DNA of 64,000 bases from DATGKG01 sp963783145 (lineage in GTDB: Bacteria > Desulfobacterota > Binatia > Binatales > Binataceae): positions 62,001 through 126,000 of the forward strand of contig CAWAMM010000001.1 in NCBI GenBank assembly GCA_963783145.1, in the 5' to 3' direction. Of this stretch, positions 16,866 through 25,153 are shown piece by piece. A program made the translations under genes and the position numbers. Below the pieces are notes generated by a model that saw nothing but the letters and a program-made list of their open reading frames with translations, was not told the DNA's origin and ran no database searches. The first letter of the stretch is position 1, and each line of letters opens with the position of its first letter.

Positions 16866-17213
16866 TTATTCGGTTTCCTGATTTTGCTGCATCTCCTGGA
16901 TTTGCCGGCGCTGCTGCTCGAGCTGCTGCTGTTGCGATTGCACCTGCTGTTGGGTCTGCGCGTTGGCGTTCTCGTTATTTTGCATCGAATTGCCAACTGC
17001 ATAGCCGGTGACGCCGCCGAGGCCCGCGCCAATCGCCGCCCCTGCGCCCGGATGTCCGACGGCCGCGCCGACCAGCGCCCCGCCGACCGCGCCGACCCCG
17101 GCGCCGCCCAGAGTTCCTTCCTCACGAGTTGAGAGCGGCTGCCCGCTACAGCTCGCGAGCGCAATCGACCCTGCGAACATAAGTGCTGGGATAATTGCTA
17201 AGCGCTTGCGCAT
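16866..17213 (-). CDS. Glycine-zipper lipoprotein, paralogue 3
   Basis: A 115-residue lipoprotein: basic start MRKRLA, hydrophobic core, lipobox ending LASC at about 22. A conserved block QPLSTREEGTLGG follows, then a glycine zipper (GAGVGAVGGALVGAAVG, GAAIGAGLGGVTGYAVG) able to form a membrane helical hairpin. The C-terminal third is a Gln-rich coiled coil ending NQETE. ATG 17213 begins the lipoprotein signal; the longer open frame upstream runs through the neighbouring paralogue in another frame. It is one of three tandem paralogues; likely outer-membrane or periplasmic. Confidence 0.85.
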   Translation of the reverse strand: MRKRLAIIPALMFAGSIALASCSGQPLSTREEGTLGGAGVGAVGGALVGAAVGHPGAGAAIGAGLGGVTGYAVGNSMQNNENANAQTQQQVQSQQQQLEQQRRQIQEMQQNQETE

Positions 17214-17242
17214 AAGTTTTTCTCCCGCAGAAAAAAGCGGTG

Positions 17243-17593
17243 TTATTCCGTCTCCTGCTGATTTTGTAGTTGTTGGATCTGCTGACGCTGTTGTTCGATT
17301 TGCTGTTGTTGCGATTGGATCTGCTGCTGGGTCTGCTGATTGGCGGTTTCCTGATTTTGCATCGAGTTGCCCACCGCATAGCCGGTCACGCCGCCGAGCG
17401 CACCGCCGATCGCCGCGCCCGCACCTGGTGCACCTACCGCCGCGCCGATGATCGCGCCGGCGCCCGCGCCGATTGCCGCACCGCCCAGGGTCCCTTTCTC
17501 GCGGGTCGAGAGCGGTTGCGAGCCGCTGCATCCGCCACCCGCCACTATCGCCACCAGCATCAAGGCGAGAATAGCCACTTGTCGAGTTCTCAT
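17243..17593 (-). CDS. Glycine-zipper lipoprotein, paralogue 2
   Basis: A 116-residue paralogue with a lipobox ending AGGGC, the QPLSTREKGTLGG block, glycine zipper, and Gln-rich coiled coil ending NQQETE. I chose ATG 17593, which has GGGAG 8 bases upstream, over ATG 17599. The zipper and tail are nearly identical in sequence to paralogue 1, while the signal peptides differ, as expected for a duplication with relaxed selection on the signal. It lies 29 bases upstream of paralogue 3. Confidence 0.87.
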   Translation of the reverse strand: MRTRQVAILALMLVAIVAGGGCSGSQPLSTREKGTLGGAAIGAGAGAIIGAAVGAPGAGAAIGGALGGVTGYAVGNSMQNQETANQQTQQQIQSQQQQIEQQRQQIQQLQNQQETE

Positions 17594-17618
17594 AGCCATC
17601 GCTCCCAGTAGCACCGCC

Positions 17619-17966
17619 CTATTCGGTTTCATTCGATTGCTGCAGTTGCTGGATTTGCCGGCGCTGCTGCTCAATCTGCTGCTGTTGCGATTGAATCTGC
17701 TGCTGAGTCTGCTGGTTAGCGGTTTCCTGATTCTGCATCGAGTTGCCGATCGCATAGCCGGTCACGCCGCCGAGCGCGCCGCCGATGGCCGCTCCGGCTC
17801 CGGGCGCTCCGACGGCCGCGCCGATAATCGCGCCAGTGGCGGCTCCGATACCTGCGCCGCCTAGGGTCCCCTTCTCACGGGTCGAGAGCGGTTGCCCCGA
17901 GCATCCTGCGACGGCGAAAAGCGCTACGAGTGCCAGTGCCGCGGTTACGATGGAGTTGCGCCGCAT
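17619..17966 (-). CDS. Glycine-zipper lipoprotein, paralogue 1 (first of operon)
   Basis: The 115-residue first gene of the three has a lipobox AVAGC, then QPLSTREKGTLGGAG, a YMGG/Gly-zipper-like region with GAPGAGAAIGGALGG, the helix NSMQNQETAN, and a Gln-rich coiled coil. Glycine-zipper lipoproteins such as SlyB or OprI-like proteins pack against the outer membrane or peptidoglycan; function here is not known. It starts 25 bases upstream of paralogue 2, and all three should share one promoter in 17967-18197. Confidence 0.87.
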   Translation of the reverse strand: MRRNSIVTAALALVALFAVAGCSGQPLSTREKGTLGGAGIGAATGAIIGAAVGAPGAGAAIGGALGGVTGYAIGNSMQNQETANQQTQQQIQSQQQQIEQQRRQIQQLQQSNETE

Positions 17967-18197
17967 GATCCCTCCTCCAGTAGAGACGTAATTACGTCAG
18001 TTTCCGATTCACCTAACCTAGACTTCGAAGCGCGGCACGTGAAAACGAGTCGAGCACAAGTCATGCCCCGCTGAGCTTCATCTTATCGGTGCGTACGCCA
18101 CTTTAAGCGCCGCAGAAAATTGAGTTTCCCGACTTCATAGCTGCTAATCAACCCCAAAAGGGGTAGCGAAGTAGCTCATTTTCCGCCCCCTCGCCTC

Positions 18198-19151
18198 TCA
18201 CGACGGGAATAGGATGCTGAGACTCTCCCGGTTATGGATGCGGCGAATCGCCTCTCCAAACAGCGGCGCCACCGAAATGATCTCTACCTTAGGAGACAAT
18301 ACCACGGGCTGAGTCTCAATCGAATCCGTGACCATCAGACGTTGGATAGGACTGCGATCGAGGCGCTCCATCGAGCCCGCGCTGAAAACGCCGTGCGACA
18401 CCGCCGCGTAGACCGCCGTCGCGCCTCGCTCGACGAGCTTGTCGGCCGCCTCGGTCAGGGTGCCCGCCGAAATCGTGAAATCATCGACGATCAAGGCGGT
18501 CTTTCCCTTCACCTCACCGATGATCTCCAAAACCTCCGCGCGTTCGTTGTGCGCCCTACGCTGTTTATCTCCGATGGCGATGGAGGTGCCGAGGAATGAG
18601 GCATACTTACGCGCCTGCTTCGCAAAGCCCACATCGGGAGAGACCACCACGAGGTCCGGCAATTGTTTGCGGACGATCTCATCGCACAGCACCGGCAGCG
18701 CATATAGGTCATCAACCGGGATGCGGAAGAAGCCCTGGATTTGCGGCGCATGCAAATCCAGCATGACCACCCGGTCGGCGCCGGCCACCTCGATCGCATC
18801 GGCACAGACCCGAGCGCGAATCGAAACCCGCGGCTCGTCCTTCTTGTCTCCCTTCGCATAGCTGAAGTAGGGAATGACGACCGTCACGGACTCCGCACTG
18901 GCGCGCTTGAGCGCATCGATCCAAAAGAGCAGCTCCATGAAATTGTCGTTGGCCGGAAACACCGTCGACTGCACGATGTAGACGCGGCGCCCGCGCACGT
19001 TTTCTTTGACCCGGACGAAGAGATTTCCTTCGGAAAAGTGCAGCACTTCTCCCGCGCCCGGCTGGACGTGCAGGTAGTCGCAGATCTTGCGCGTGAGCTT
19101 GGGACTTCCGCTGCCGCCGAAGATGAGGATGTCGTCGACCATCGTCGTCAC
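18198..19151 (-). CDS. prs: Ribose-phosphate pyrophosphokinase
   Basis: The 317-residue PRPP synthase makes PRPP from ribose 5-phosphate and ATP. It has the N-terminal ILIFGGSGSPKL, the flexible-loop/ATP region VVIPYFSYAKGDKKDEPRVSIRARVCADAIEVAGADRVVMLDLHAPQIQGFF (spread over 90-145), and the PRPP-binding loop ALIVDDFTISAGT near 220. The YARQDRK loop is changed to FSYAKGDKKDE, marking a divergent subfamily. The start is GTG 19151, with AAGGGTG upstream; ATG 19142 is an alternative. It is 9 bases downstream of the cyclase gene. Confidence 0.9.
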   Translation of the reverse strand: MTTMVDDILIFGGSGSPKLTRKICDYLHVQPGAGEVLHFSEGNLFVRVKENVRGRRVYIVQSTVFPANDNFMELLFWIDALKRASAESVTVVIPYFSYAKGDKKDEPRVSIRARVCADAIEVAGADRVVMLDLHAPQIQGFFRIPVDDLYALPVLCDEIVRKQLPDLVVVSPDVGFAKQARKYASFLGTSIAIGDKQRRAHNERAEVLEIIGEVKGKTALIVDDFTISAGTLTEAADKLVERGATAVYAAVSHGVFSAGSMERLDRSPIQRLMVTDSIETQPVVLSPKVEIISVAPLFGEAIRRIHNRESLSILFPS

Positions 19152-19160
19152 AGCATCACC

Positions 19161-19922
19161 CTAAGGCATCAGGGCGAAGGCGCGGGTCGGTCCGCCGGTG
19201 CCCTTCCCCAGCTTCATCGGGATGCAAAAGATCGTCGCGCCGGTAGGCGGCAGTTTGTCGGCATTGGCGAGGTTCTCGAAGCCCGGTTTGTTGGAGCCCA
19301 GCCAGATCTGATGAACCTTGAAATCCTTTGACATGCCGCGGTCCATGCTCGCGGTATCGATGGCAATCGCCGCGAGGTTGCGATTTTTCACCAGCCATTC
19401 GGCGGCCTCCGGCGAGTAGCCGGGAAAACGGAGACCGGCAACATCGCCGGGCTGGTCGGTGCCGAGGTAACGCTTCTTGTCGGGCCAGAACTTGCCCCAT
19501 CCGGAGCGCGCGACGACGATCGCGCCGTCGGGAATCTGGCCGTATTTCTCCTCGTAAGCTTTGATGTCATCGACTGTGAGCATCGTATCGGGATCGCTCG
19601 CCGCGCGCGCGGAAAAATCGATCACCGCGGCGGGACCAATACAGTTCGCGAGCGGAACCTGGTCGGCATAATTGCCGTTCTTGTTGAAGTGAATCGGCGC
19701 ATCCATATGCGAGCCGCCATGCTCCGGCGCCGCGTACCTGGCCGAGGCATAGAAATAGCCGCCTTCGGTCATGCCGAATTCGTCGAAATCATGTTGAAGC
19801 GGTTCGTCGGTAGGCCAATAGATGGTGTCGCTATCGAAGCTGTAGGTGAGGTCCTGGAGCTTCGAGATATCGAGAACACCGGTCGGGTTAGCGTCAGCGA
19901 ATGCGGTCACCATCAGCACCAT
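19161..19922 (-). CDS. Cyclase-family protein (kynurenine formamidase-like fold)
   Basis: The roughly 253-residue protein is of the cyclase/formamidase family, with the metal-binding signature HGGSHMDAPIHF (about 80-91) and the later IDTASMD region. Members hydrolyse N-formylkynurenine or other amides and isatin. The start is uncertain: ATG 19922 or 19913 gives homology-like sequence, whereas the open frame reaches 20315 under the divergent Rieske gene. A possible short hydrophobic leader (MVLMVTAFADA) might be a weak signal peptide. It likely shares a promoter region with the Rieske gene and leads into prs. Confidence 0.82.
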   Translation of the reverse strand: MVLMVTAFADANPTGVLDISKLQDLTYSFDSDTIYWPTDEPLQHDFDEFGMTEGGYFYASARYAAPEHGGSHMDAPIHFNKNGNYADQVPLANCIGPAAVIDFSARAASDPDTMLTVDDIKAYEEKYGQIPDGAIVVARSGWGKFWPDKKRYLGTDQPGDVAGLRFPGYSPEAAEWLVKNRNLAAIAIDTASMDRGMSKDFKVHQIWLGSNKPGFENLANADKLPPTGATIFCIPMKLGKGTGGPTRAFALMP

Positions 19923-19988
19923 TACGCCGCGAGCAAGATTATCATTATCTTCATACTCAGGAGCCCTCGAAGATAGTAAGAGAGAATT

Positions 19989-21059
19989 ATGGCCTCCAGT
20001 TTTGAAATCGATTCGACTGTATCGCATGCGCTCGAAACAGGGCATACGCTGCCGGCGCGATGGTATGCCGAAGCGGCGGTCTTCGCGGAAGAGAAGCGGC
20101 GCATCTTTCATCGCGCGTGGCAGTATGTCGGTCACACTGGTCTGGTCGCGAAGCCGGGCGATTTCATCACTGCGCGGCTCGGCGACATTCCGGTCGTCAT
20201 CGCGCGTGACCATGAGGACAAGCTGCGCGCGTTCGCCAACGTATGCCGTCATCGCGGGAGCGAGGTGGTCCTCGAATGCGCCGGGAATCGCAAAACGTTG
20301 CAATGCCACTATCACGGCTGGACCTACAATCTCGATGGGACCTTGCGCAACGCGCCGCGCGCCAATGAGCAGGCGTCGTTCGAGAAAGAGAATCTCTCGT
20401 TGATCCCCTTTTCGGTCGAGACCTGGGGGCCGATGATTTTCGTCAAGCCGAACCCCGAGCCCGGATCTCTTCGCGATGTCATCGGCGATTTGCCCGCGCT
20501 CTTCGATCGCGCCGGGGTCGAGCTCGCGCGGATGCGGATGTATGGCCAGGACGTCTACGAGATCGCGTCAAACTGGAAAATCATCATCGAGAATTTCAAC
20601 GAGTGCTATCACTGCCCGATCGCGCATCCGGCGTTTTCGGAAGTTATCGACACGGACAAATACAGCGCCGACATCAGCCACGAATTCTATTCGACCTACC
20701 ACGGGCCGCTGGTGCGCTCGCCGCAAAATTCGGTCAACTACGCGACGCTGTGGCCGACTGCGATGATCGCGCTTTCCTCGCATCCCATGGCGATGCAGGT
20801 GCTGTGCGTATATCCCATCGATGCGGGGCATACGCGGGAGATCATCGACTACTACTTCGCCGAAGATCTGCCCGAGGAGCAGTTTCGCGAATACAAGGAG
20901 CTCAGCGATCTGGTGCAGCGCGAGGACGTCATCCTATGCGAATCGGTGCAGCGCGGCCTGGCCTCGGGCGCGATCGAGAACGGCACGCTGATGCTGTCGC
21001 GCGAGCAGGGCATCCAGCACTTTCAGCGGTTGGTGTATCGATGCTTGAGTGGGAAGTAA
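19989..21059 (+). CDS. Rieske non-heme iron oxygenase, alpha subunit (choline monooxygenase-like)
   Basis: The 356-residue oxygenase has a Rieske [2Fe-2S] domain with Cys86/His88 in CRHRG and Cys106/His109 in CHYHGW. The catalytic domain has NWKIIIENFNECYHCPIAHP near 195-215, where the two His bind the mononuclear iron. This motif is typical of choline monooxygenase/carnitine monooxygenase-like enzymes that attack quaternary amines, as well as ring-hydroxylating dioxygenases. No reductase gene is adjacent, so electrons must come from elsewhere. It is transcribed away from the cyclase gene. Confidence 0.9.
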   Translation: MASSFEIDSTVSHALETGHTLPARWYAEAAVFAEEKRRIFHRAWQYVGHTGLVAKPGDFITARLGDIPVVIARDHEDKLRAFANVCRHRGSEVVLECAGNRKTLQCHYHGWTYNLDGTLRNAPRANEQASFEKENLSLIPFSVETWGPMIFVKPNPEPGSLRDVIGDLPALFDRAGVELARMRMYGQDVYEIASNWKIIIENFNECYHCPIAHPAFSEVIDTDKYSADISHEFYSTYHGPLVRSPQNSVNYATLWPTAMIALSSHPMAMQVLCVYPIDAGHTREIIDYYFAEDLPEEQFREYKELSDLVQREDVILCESVQRGLASGAIENGTLMLSREQGIQHFQRLVYRCLSGK

Positions 21060-21081
21060 TGAGAGGGGGACGCCCGTCGTC

Positions 21082-21507
21082 CTACGCTTTTTGCAGGTGC
21101 CGCGCCTTGGTCCGCGGGCGCGTGCGTGCCGATCGAACTTTCACGCCCAAACCGCGAACCCCATCGGAGACTAAATGGACCAGGTAACTGTTAAGGCTGA
21201 TGCCTTCCCGGTCGGCGCGCTCGGCCGCCGCTTCGTGCAGGCTTTTGGGTAAACGAAGCACGAACTTCCCGCTATAGGTGGGTTCGCCTTGCGGTTGAGG
21301 AATTTGCTGACCCTCGGCGACGGCAGTTTCGATCCAGAGAGTCTTCGCAGCCTCGGCTTCGATCAAGGCTTCTTCCGGAGTCGGGCCATCGGCGACGCAG
21401 CCGGGCAACTCCGGATATCGAGCAATCCACGCGGCCGATTCTTGGTCGTAGGTCACGTTCAAGCGAAAGGGCAGTTTCAGATAGCGCATCAAGTCTCGCT
21501 CGCTCAT
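21082..21507 (-). CDS. hicB: HicB-family antitoxin
   Basis: A 141-residue HicB antitoxin. The N-terminal half has a degenerate RNase H-like fold (ESAAWIARYPELPGCVADGPTPEEALIEAEAA). The C-terminal half has a ribbon-helix-helix type DNA-binding part, SGKFVLRLPKSLHEAAAERADREGISLNSYLVHLV. The tail is basic (RTRPRTKARH). It overlaps hicA by 4 bases (ATGA) and is second in the operon, the usual hicA-hicB order. It should bind HicA and repress its own promoter. Confidence 0.9.
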   Translation of the reverse strand: MSERDLMRYLKLPFRLNVTYDQESAAWIARYPELPGCVADGPTPEEALIEAEAAKTLWIETAVAEGQQIPQPQGEPTYSGKFVLRLPKSLHEAAAERADREGISLNSYLVHLVSDGVRGLGVKVRSARTRPRTKARHLQKA

Positions 21508-21764
21508 CGGGTCTCTCCCTGTAAGGTTCGCAACTCTTCAATGATCCTTAGACAATCGCGCACATAGACCGGCTTAACCGGCCCGCGATGTGGCTTCGCC
21601 ACATTTTGCAGCTTGCCATAGGTTCGGTTTATGAAGATCACGTGCTGTTTTTTTCCCATCCTTAGATCAAACCCGGCGGACCGCATGAGTTTCACGAGGG
21701 TGGCGAAATCAGTATTCGCGGGAGCTCCCCTGACCGCGGTCAAAAGCTCTTCAAACTCTGTCAT
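21504..21764 (-). CDS. hicA: HicA-like toxin
   Basis: The 86-residue protein from ATG 21764 has GGAGG about 5 bases upstream, which settles the start over the longer frame from 21800. The core LVKLMRSAGFDLRMGKKQHVIFIN and later PVKPVYVRDCLRIIEELR matches the double-stranded RNA-binding-like HicA fold. The catalytic-type His lies in KKQHVIF, where HicA proteins have GSH. It is longer than many HicA toxins. It probably cleaves mRNA when free from HicB. Confidence 0.8.
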   Translation of the reverse strand: MTEFEELLTAVRGAPANTDFATLVKLMRSAGFDLRMGKKQHVIFINRTYGKLQNVAKPHRGPVKPVYVRDCLRIIEELRTLQGETR

Positions 21765-21808
21765 GGCGGCCTCCGCGGAGCCGCGAGAACTTCCGCGCAA
21801 TCCGATAG

Positions 21809-21828
21809 TAGTACCAAATCTAGTACCA
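21809..21828. promoter_or_regulatory. Direct repeat upstream of hicAB, possible operator
   Basis: TAGTACCA occurs twice, at 21809-21816 and 21821-21828, 12 bases apart, about 45 bases upstream of the hicA start. Repeats spaced near one helical turn in front of a toxin-antitoxin operon fit a HicB operator; no binding data support this. Confidence 0.3.
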
Positions 21829-21948
21829 GTCCATCCGGGGCGATGGTAACCGGCTCGGTCGACGACTTGTACCGCTTTTCAACGGTGGCGGCGGACGCAA
21901 ACTTCCATTTTCCCAACGACGCAAACTTGCCGGGCCGATTGGTTACTC

Positions 21949-22665
21949 CTACTTTTCGATGGCGTCGACGGGAGCCGTGATCTGGGTCGCGAGGAGCGCG
22001 GTCAGCACCGCAGTGTTCAGCGGCGCTTCGTCCTCTTGTTGATCCTGCACCTGAGTTTGCACTGAAGCCTGCGGCTGCGCCGCGGCAGTCTGAGTCACCG
22101 GCGCGGGTGGATTGCTCCTCGCGCAGCGGGTTTGAATCTGGATGAGGTAGAGCGCGGTTTGCTCGTAGATGTGTTGGTTGCGTTTGAAGTTGTCCAGCTT
22201 GTCGTCATCGCTGGCGATGCGCTTCGAGGGAGTGACCGCGGCAACGCCGCCGAGTAGGCTTCCTGCCGCCTGCGAATCGCTTAGCGCGTCGGCAGTGCAG
22301 AGGTCAGAAACGGTCGCGATGAGATCACCATCCGACTTGCTCATGGCGACCGCGTTCAGCCTTTGCTGCTGGCCGATCAGCGCCTTTTCGGTGATTTGCA
22401 AGCCAGCCGGATCCTTCGCCGCGGTCGGGCTTTGGATCAAGACGTTGGATGCGACCCCGAGAACCGCGGCGACGGCGCCCATTTGCGCACGAATCCTTTC
22501 CGGTTTGCCCAGGTCGGAGGTCAGCCGCAAGAGCTGGTCGTGTTGGGCCGTTTCGGCTGGCGAGGGTTGAACGGGCGGCGGCGGCTGAACTTCCGGCGCG
22601 CATCCGGCGAGCAGGAACAACGCCAGAATCATACAAACTGTACGCTTACGCGTCGCACGCTTCAT
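21949..22665 (-). CDS. Lipoprotein of unknown function
   Basis: A 238-residue predicted lipoprotein: MKRATRKR start, hydrophobic core and lipobox LLAGC about residue 22, followed by a Pro-rich stretch. The body is Ala/Gln-rich and helical, with two Cys and a Gln/Thr-rich low-complexity segment (AQPQASVQTQVQDQQED) before a final hydrophobic helix. I recognise no domain. ATG 22665 was chosen because it opens the signal sequence. It follows the gamma-glutamyltransferase gene on the same strand, 82 bases apart. Confidence 0.65.
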   Translation of the reverse strand: MKRATRKRTVCMILALFLLAGCAPEVQPPPPVQPSPAETAQHDQLLRLTSDLGKPERIRAQMGAVAAVLGVASNVLIQSPTAAKDPAGLQITEKALIGQQQRLNAVAMSKSDGDLIATVSDLCTADALSDSQAAGSLLGGVAAVTPSKRIASDDDKLDNFKRNQHIYEQTALYLIQIQTRCARSNPPAPVTQTAAAQPQASVQTQVQDQQEDEAPLNTAVLTALLATQITAPVDAIEK

Positions 22666-22747
22666 GGACGTATCTCGCGAATAATGAGGGATCGCACGCC
22701 GAATGTTTAACCGATCGCGTCTCCCCAGCCAAGCTGCTTTTAGGCCG

Positions 22748-24517
22748 CTACCAGCCAATGGTCGCCGCCGGCATCGAGGGCACCTGCTGCCCGCGCGGAT
22801 CGCATCCGCCACTTAGCAGTCCGCGCTCGCGATCGAGCCGAACCGCCAGCACGTGGCCCTCCGCCCATGGCGGCCGTACCTCGATGATATGCCCGCGCGA
22901 GGCGAGCTCCGCGTGCACCTTCGCATCGATACGTTCTTCGATACGCAAAACTCCTGGTCGCGTGCCATGCGGATAGAACGTCGAGGGGAAATGCGCGCTG
23001 GAAAACTTCGGCGCCTCGATCGCGTGCTGCAACGGCATCTCAAAATCGACGGTGTTCAGGAAAAATTGCAACGTCCACTGATCCTGCTGATCGCCGCCCG
23101 GTGTCCCGAAGGCGAGGTAGGGTAAGCCGTCGCGCGTCGCGAGCGAGGGCGACAGCGTGGTGCGCGGACGCTTCCCCGGCTGGAGCGCGTTGGGATGCTT
23201 TTCGTCGAGGAAAAAAGTTTGCATCCGCGAGCCCAGCGGGAAGCCGAGCGCCTCGATCACCGGCGAGCTGGGAATCCATCCGCCACTCGCGGTTACCGCG
23301 ATCATGTTGCCGGCCCGATCGCATGCGGTGACGTGGATGGTGCCGGCGCCCCAAGGTTGTGCTTCGCGGCCGCGGGTGGGTAGCAGCGGGCGCATCGCTA
23401 TTGGATCGCCAGGACGCTGCTCCATCGAGGCTCGATGCGCATCGATGAGCATGCGCCGCATATCGCCATACTCCGTAGACACCAGTGCCTTGATCGGCAC
23501 CTCGACGAATTCCGGGTCGGCGTAGTAGGCCTCACGATCGGCGAACGCGAGCTTCGCGCTCTCGACGACGGTGTGGATGTAATCCGTCGAGTTATGGCCC
23601 ATCGCTGCGAGGTCGAAGCCTTCGAGGATTTTAAGCTGCTGTAAAAACACCGGTCCCTGCGACCATGGCTGACATTTGCACACGGTGACGCCGCGATACT
23701 CCGCGCTGACCGGCGTTTCGATGCGCGTCGTGAAGGCGGCGAGATCCGAGGCCTGGAGTAGGCCGCCGTTCGCATCCGAATGCGCGACGATTTCGAGCGC
23801 GATGTCACCGCGATAAAAGCGATCCGATGCCGCGCGCAGCGCCGCCGCACGCCCACGATTTTTCGCCGCCGCTTCCGCATCGAGCAGCCGCGCGAAGAAT
23901 TTCGCGAGCGAGGGATTTTTGATAATCGTGCCGATTTCCGGCACCTCGCCATCGGGCAGGTAAATCCGCCCGGTCGAGGGCCATTCGGTGAGGAATTTTT
24001 TTGCGAACAGGCGCAGCGACGCGCCCGCGCCCGCGTTATGCGGATCGACCTCTTTGGGCGATGCGCCCGCGAGTCCCACATGCATCGGGAAACCTTCCTG
24101 CGCGAGCGCCAGCGCCGGCTCGAGGACCTCGGCCAGCGACATGGTGCCGAACTCGGCGAGCGCGGTTGCCAGCGCATCGAAGGCGGCCGGAACTCCCGCC
24201 GCGAGCAAACCCGAGTAGGGCACCAGCTCCAGCCCCAGCGAGCGGTAGTGCTCGATAGTCGCGCGCGCCGGCGCGATCATGTTCCCGTTGATGGCGACCA
24301 CGCGACGTGCAGATGCCGAGTAGATGAGCATCGGCGCCTCACCTCCGATGGTGTGCATATGCGGGTTTACGACGCCTTCGACCAGCACCGCGGCGACGGC
24401 GGCATCGATTGCGTTGCCGCCACGGACGAAGGTTCGGGCACCGGCCGCCGCCGAGAGGTAATGCTCGGTGGAGATCATCGCCTCACGCCCCATAACCAAC
24501 GGATAGACTGTCGGCAT
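22748..24517 (-). CDS. Gamma-glutamyltransferase-family protein (Ntn-hydrolase)
   Basis: A protein of about 589 residues with the gamma-glutamyltransferase fold: HYLSAAAGARTFVRGGNAIDAAVAAVLVEGVVNPH near the N-terminus. The self-processing site is GAGTIHVTACDRAGN, where the Thr after GAG should become the new N-terminal nucleophile of the small subunit. The Gly-rich TLSPSLATRDGLPYLAFGTPGGD follows. No signal peptide is visible, unlike periplasmic GGTs, so it may be cytosolic or act on gamma-glutamyl-like amides such as acylated catabolites. ATG 24517 has GGAG 9 bases upstream; ATG 24532 is in frame just before it. Confidence 0.9.
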   Translation of the reverse strand: MPTVYPLVMGREAMISTEHYLSAAAGARTFVRGGNAIDAAVAAVLVEGVVNPHMHTIGGEAPMLIYSASARRVVAINGNMIAPARATIEHYRSLGLELVPYSGLLAAGVPAAFDALATALAEFGTMSLAEVLEPALALAQEGFPMHVGLAGASPKEVDPHNAGAGASLRLFAKKFLTEWPSTGRIYLPDGEVPEIGTIIKNPSLAKFFARLLDAEAAAKNRGRAAALRAASDRFYRGDIALEIVAHSDANGGLLQASDLAAFTTRIETPVSAEYRGVTVCKCQPWSQGPVFLQQLKILEGFDLAAMGHNSTDYIHTVVESAKLAFADREAYYADPEFVEVPIKALVSTEYGDMRRMLIDAHRASMEQRPGDPIAMRPLLPTRGREAQPWGAGTIHVTACDRAGNMIAVTASGGWIPSSPVIEALGFPLGSRMQTFFLDEKHPNALQPGKRPRTTLSPSLATRDGLPYLAFGTPGGDQQDQWTLQFFLNTVDFEMPLQHAIEAPKFSSAHFPSTFYPHGTRPGVLRIEERIDAKVHAELASRGHIIEVRPPWAEGHVLAVRLDRERGLLSGGCDPRGQQVPSMPAATIGW

Positions 24518-24532
24518 TTGCGAATACTCCAT

Positions 24533-24802
24533 GCGAAGTGCGCGCTTATTGGGAATTATCGGTTCTTGGGAGATCTAGCAAATCTGTCGCAGAATCACAC
24601 GGCGCATGCGTCTGGGAGAAACGTACGCTCAAACAAAATGCCGTTTTGTTATTGCCTCGTTCTTCCCTATATGGTGAAATACTATGCGTTTTGCGGCTAC
24701 GGGAATGTTATGGAGCGTGGGGGAGGCGAATCAAAGAGACCGGAAATGCGTCTCTTATAGTAGGCGCGTTGCTTGCTTCCTATACCACCTGAGGACGCGC
24801 TG
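24533..24802. other. Intergenic region with two small inverted repeats
   Basis: The divergent gap between the GGT gene and the small plus-strand gene is AT-richer than its surroundings. It holds AACAAAA-TGCCG-TTTTGTT (24632-24650) and AAGAGAC-N9-GTCTCTT (24734-24756). Either could be an operator or RNA hairpin. No open frame here looks coding. Confidence 0.35.
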
Positions 24803-25045
24803 ATGAGGCCGGACGGGACTGGCCTAGAGGTTGAAACCATGATGAGCCAAAGCGAAATTTCAGACGTGGCAGGTCGTCATTGCAGATTGCTTAGACCGGT
24901 GCGCGATCATGAAGGTCGCACCCGGTTTGGTGAGCAGCCCACCATCCTGCGACAGATTCGCAACCTGGACCGATCGATGTACCTGGTGCAGTTTGCCGAC
25001 GGCGCAACCACCTTCCTGTTCCCGGACGAAGTAGCGGTCGAGTAG
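24803..25045 (+). CDS. Small hypothetical protein
   Basis: An 80-residue soluble protein. Starts at ATG 24803 (with GAGG about 8 bases upstream) or at 24842. The second half, HEGRTRFGEQPTILRQIRNLDRSMYLVQFADGATTFLFPDEV, looks like a small beta-barrel fold: alternating strands and a pattern of FADGATTFLFPDEV reminiscent of SH3-like or KOW-like modules. I do not recognise the family. It stands alone between divergent and convergent neighbours. Confidence 0.5.
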   Translation: MRPDGTGLEVETMMSQSEISDVAGRHCRLLRPVRDHEGRTRFGEQPTILRQIRNLDRSMYLVQFADGATTFLFPDEVAVE

Positions 25046-25153
25046 AGCCGTCTTCAAAGCCGGACGACCTGAACCTGGAGGGGGAGTTCAGGTCGGATCC
25101 CCATCAAATCATTCGCGGAAGAGACACCAAACAGAGGGTGGACCTGCGAATCC

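Noticed and set aside
18120..18197. ACCCCAAAAGGGGT hairpin as a prs terminator
   Set aside because: The stem is only five base pairs and is not followed by a T-run on the minus strand; too weak to call.
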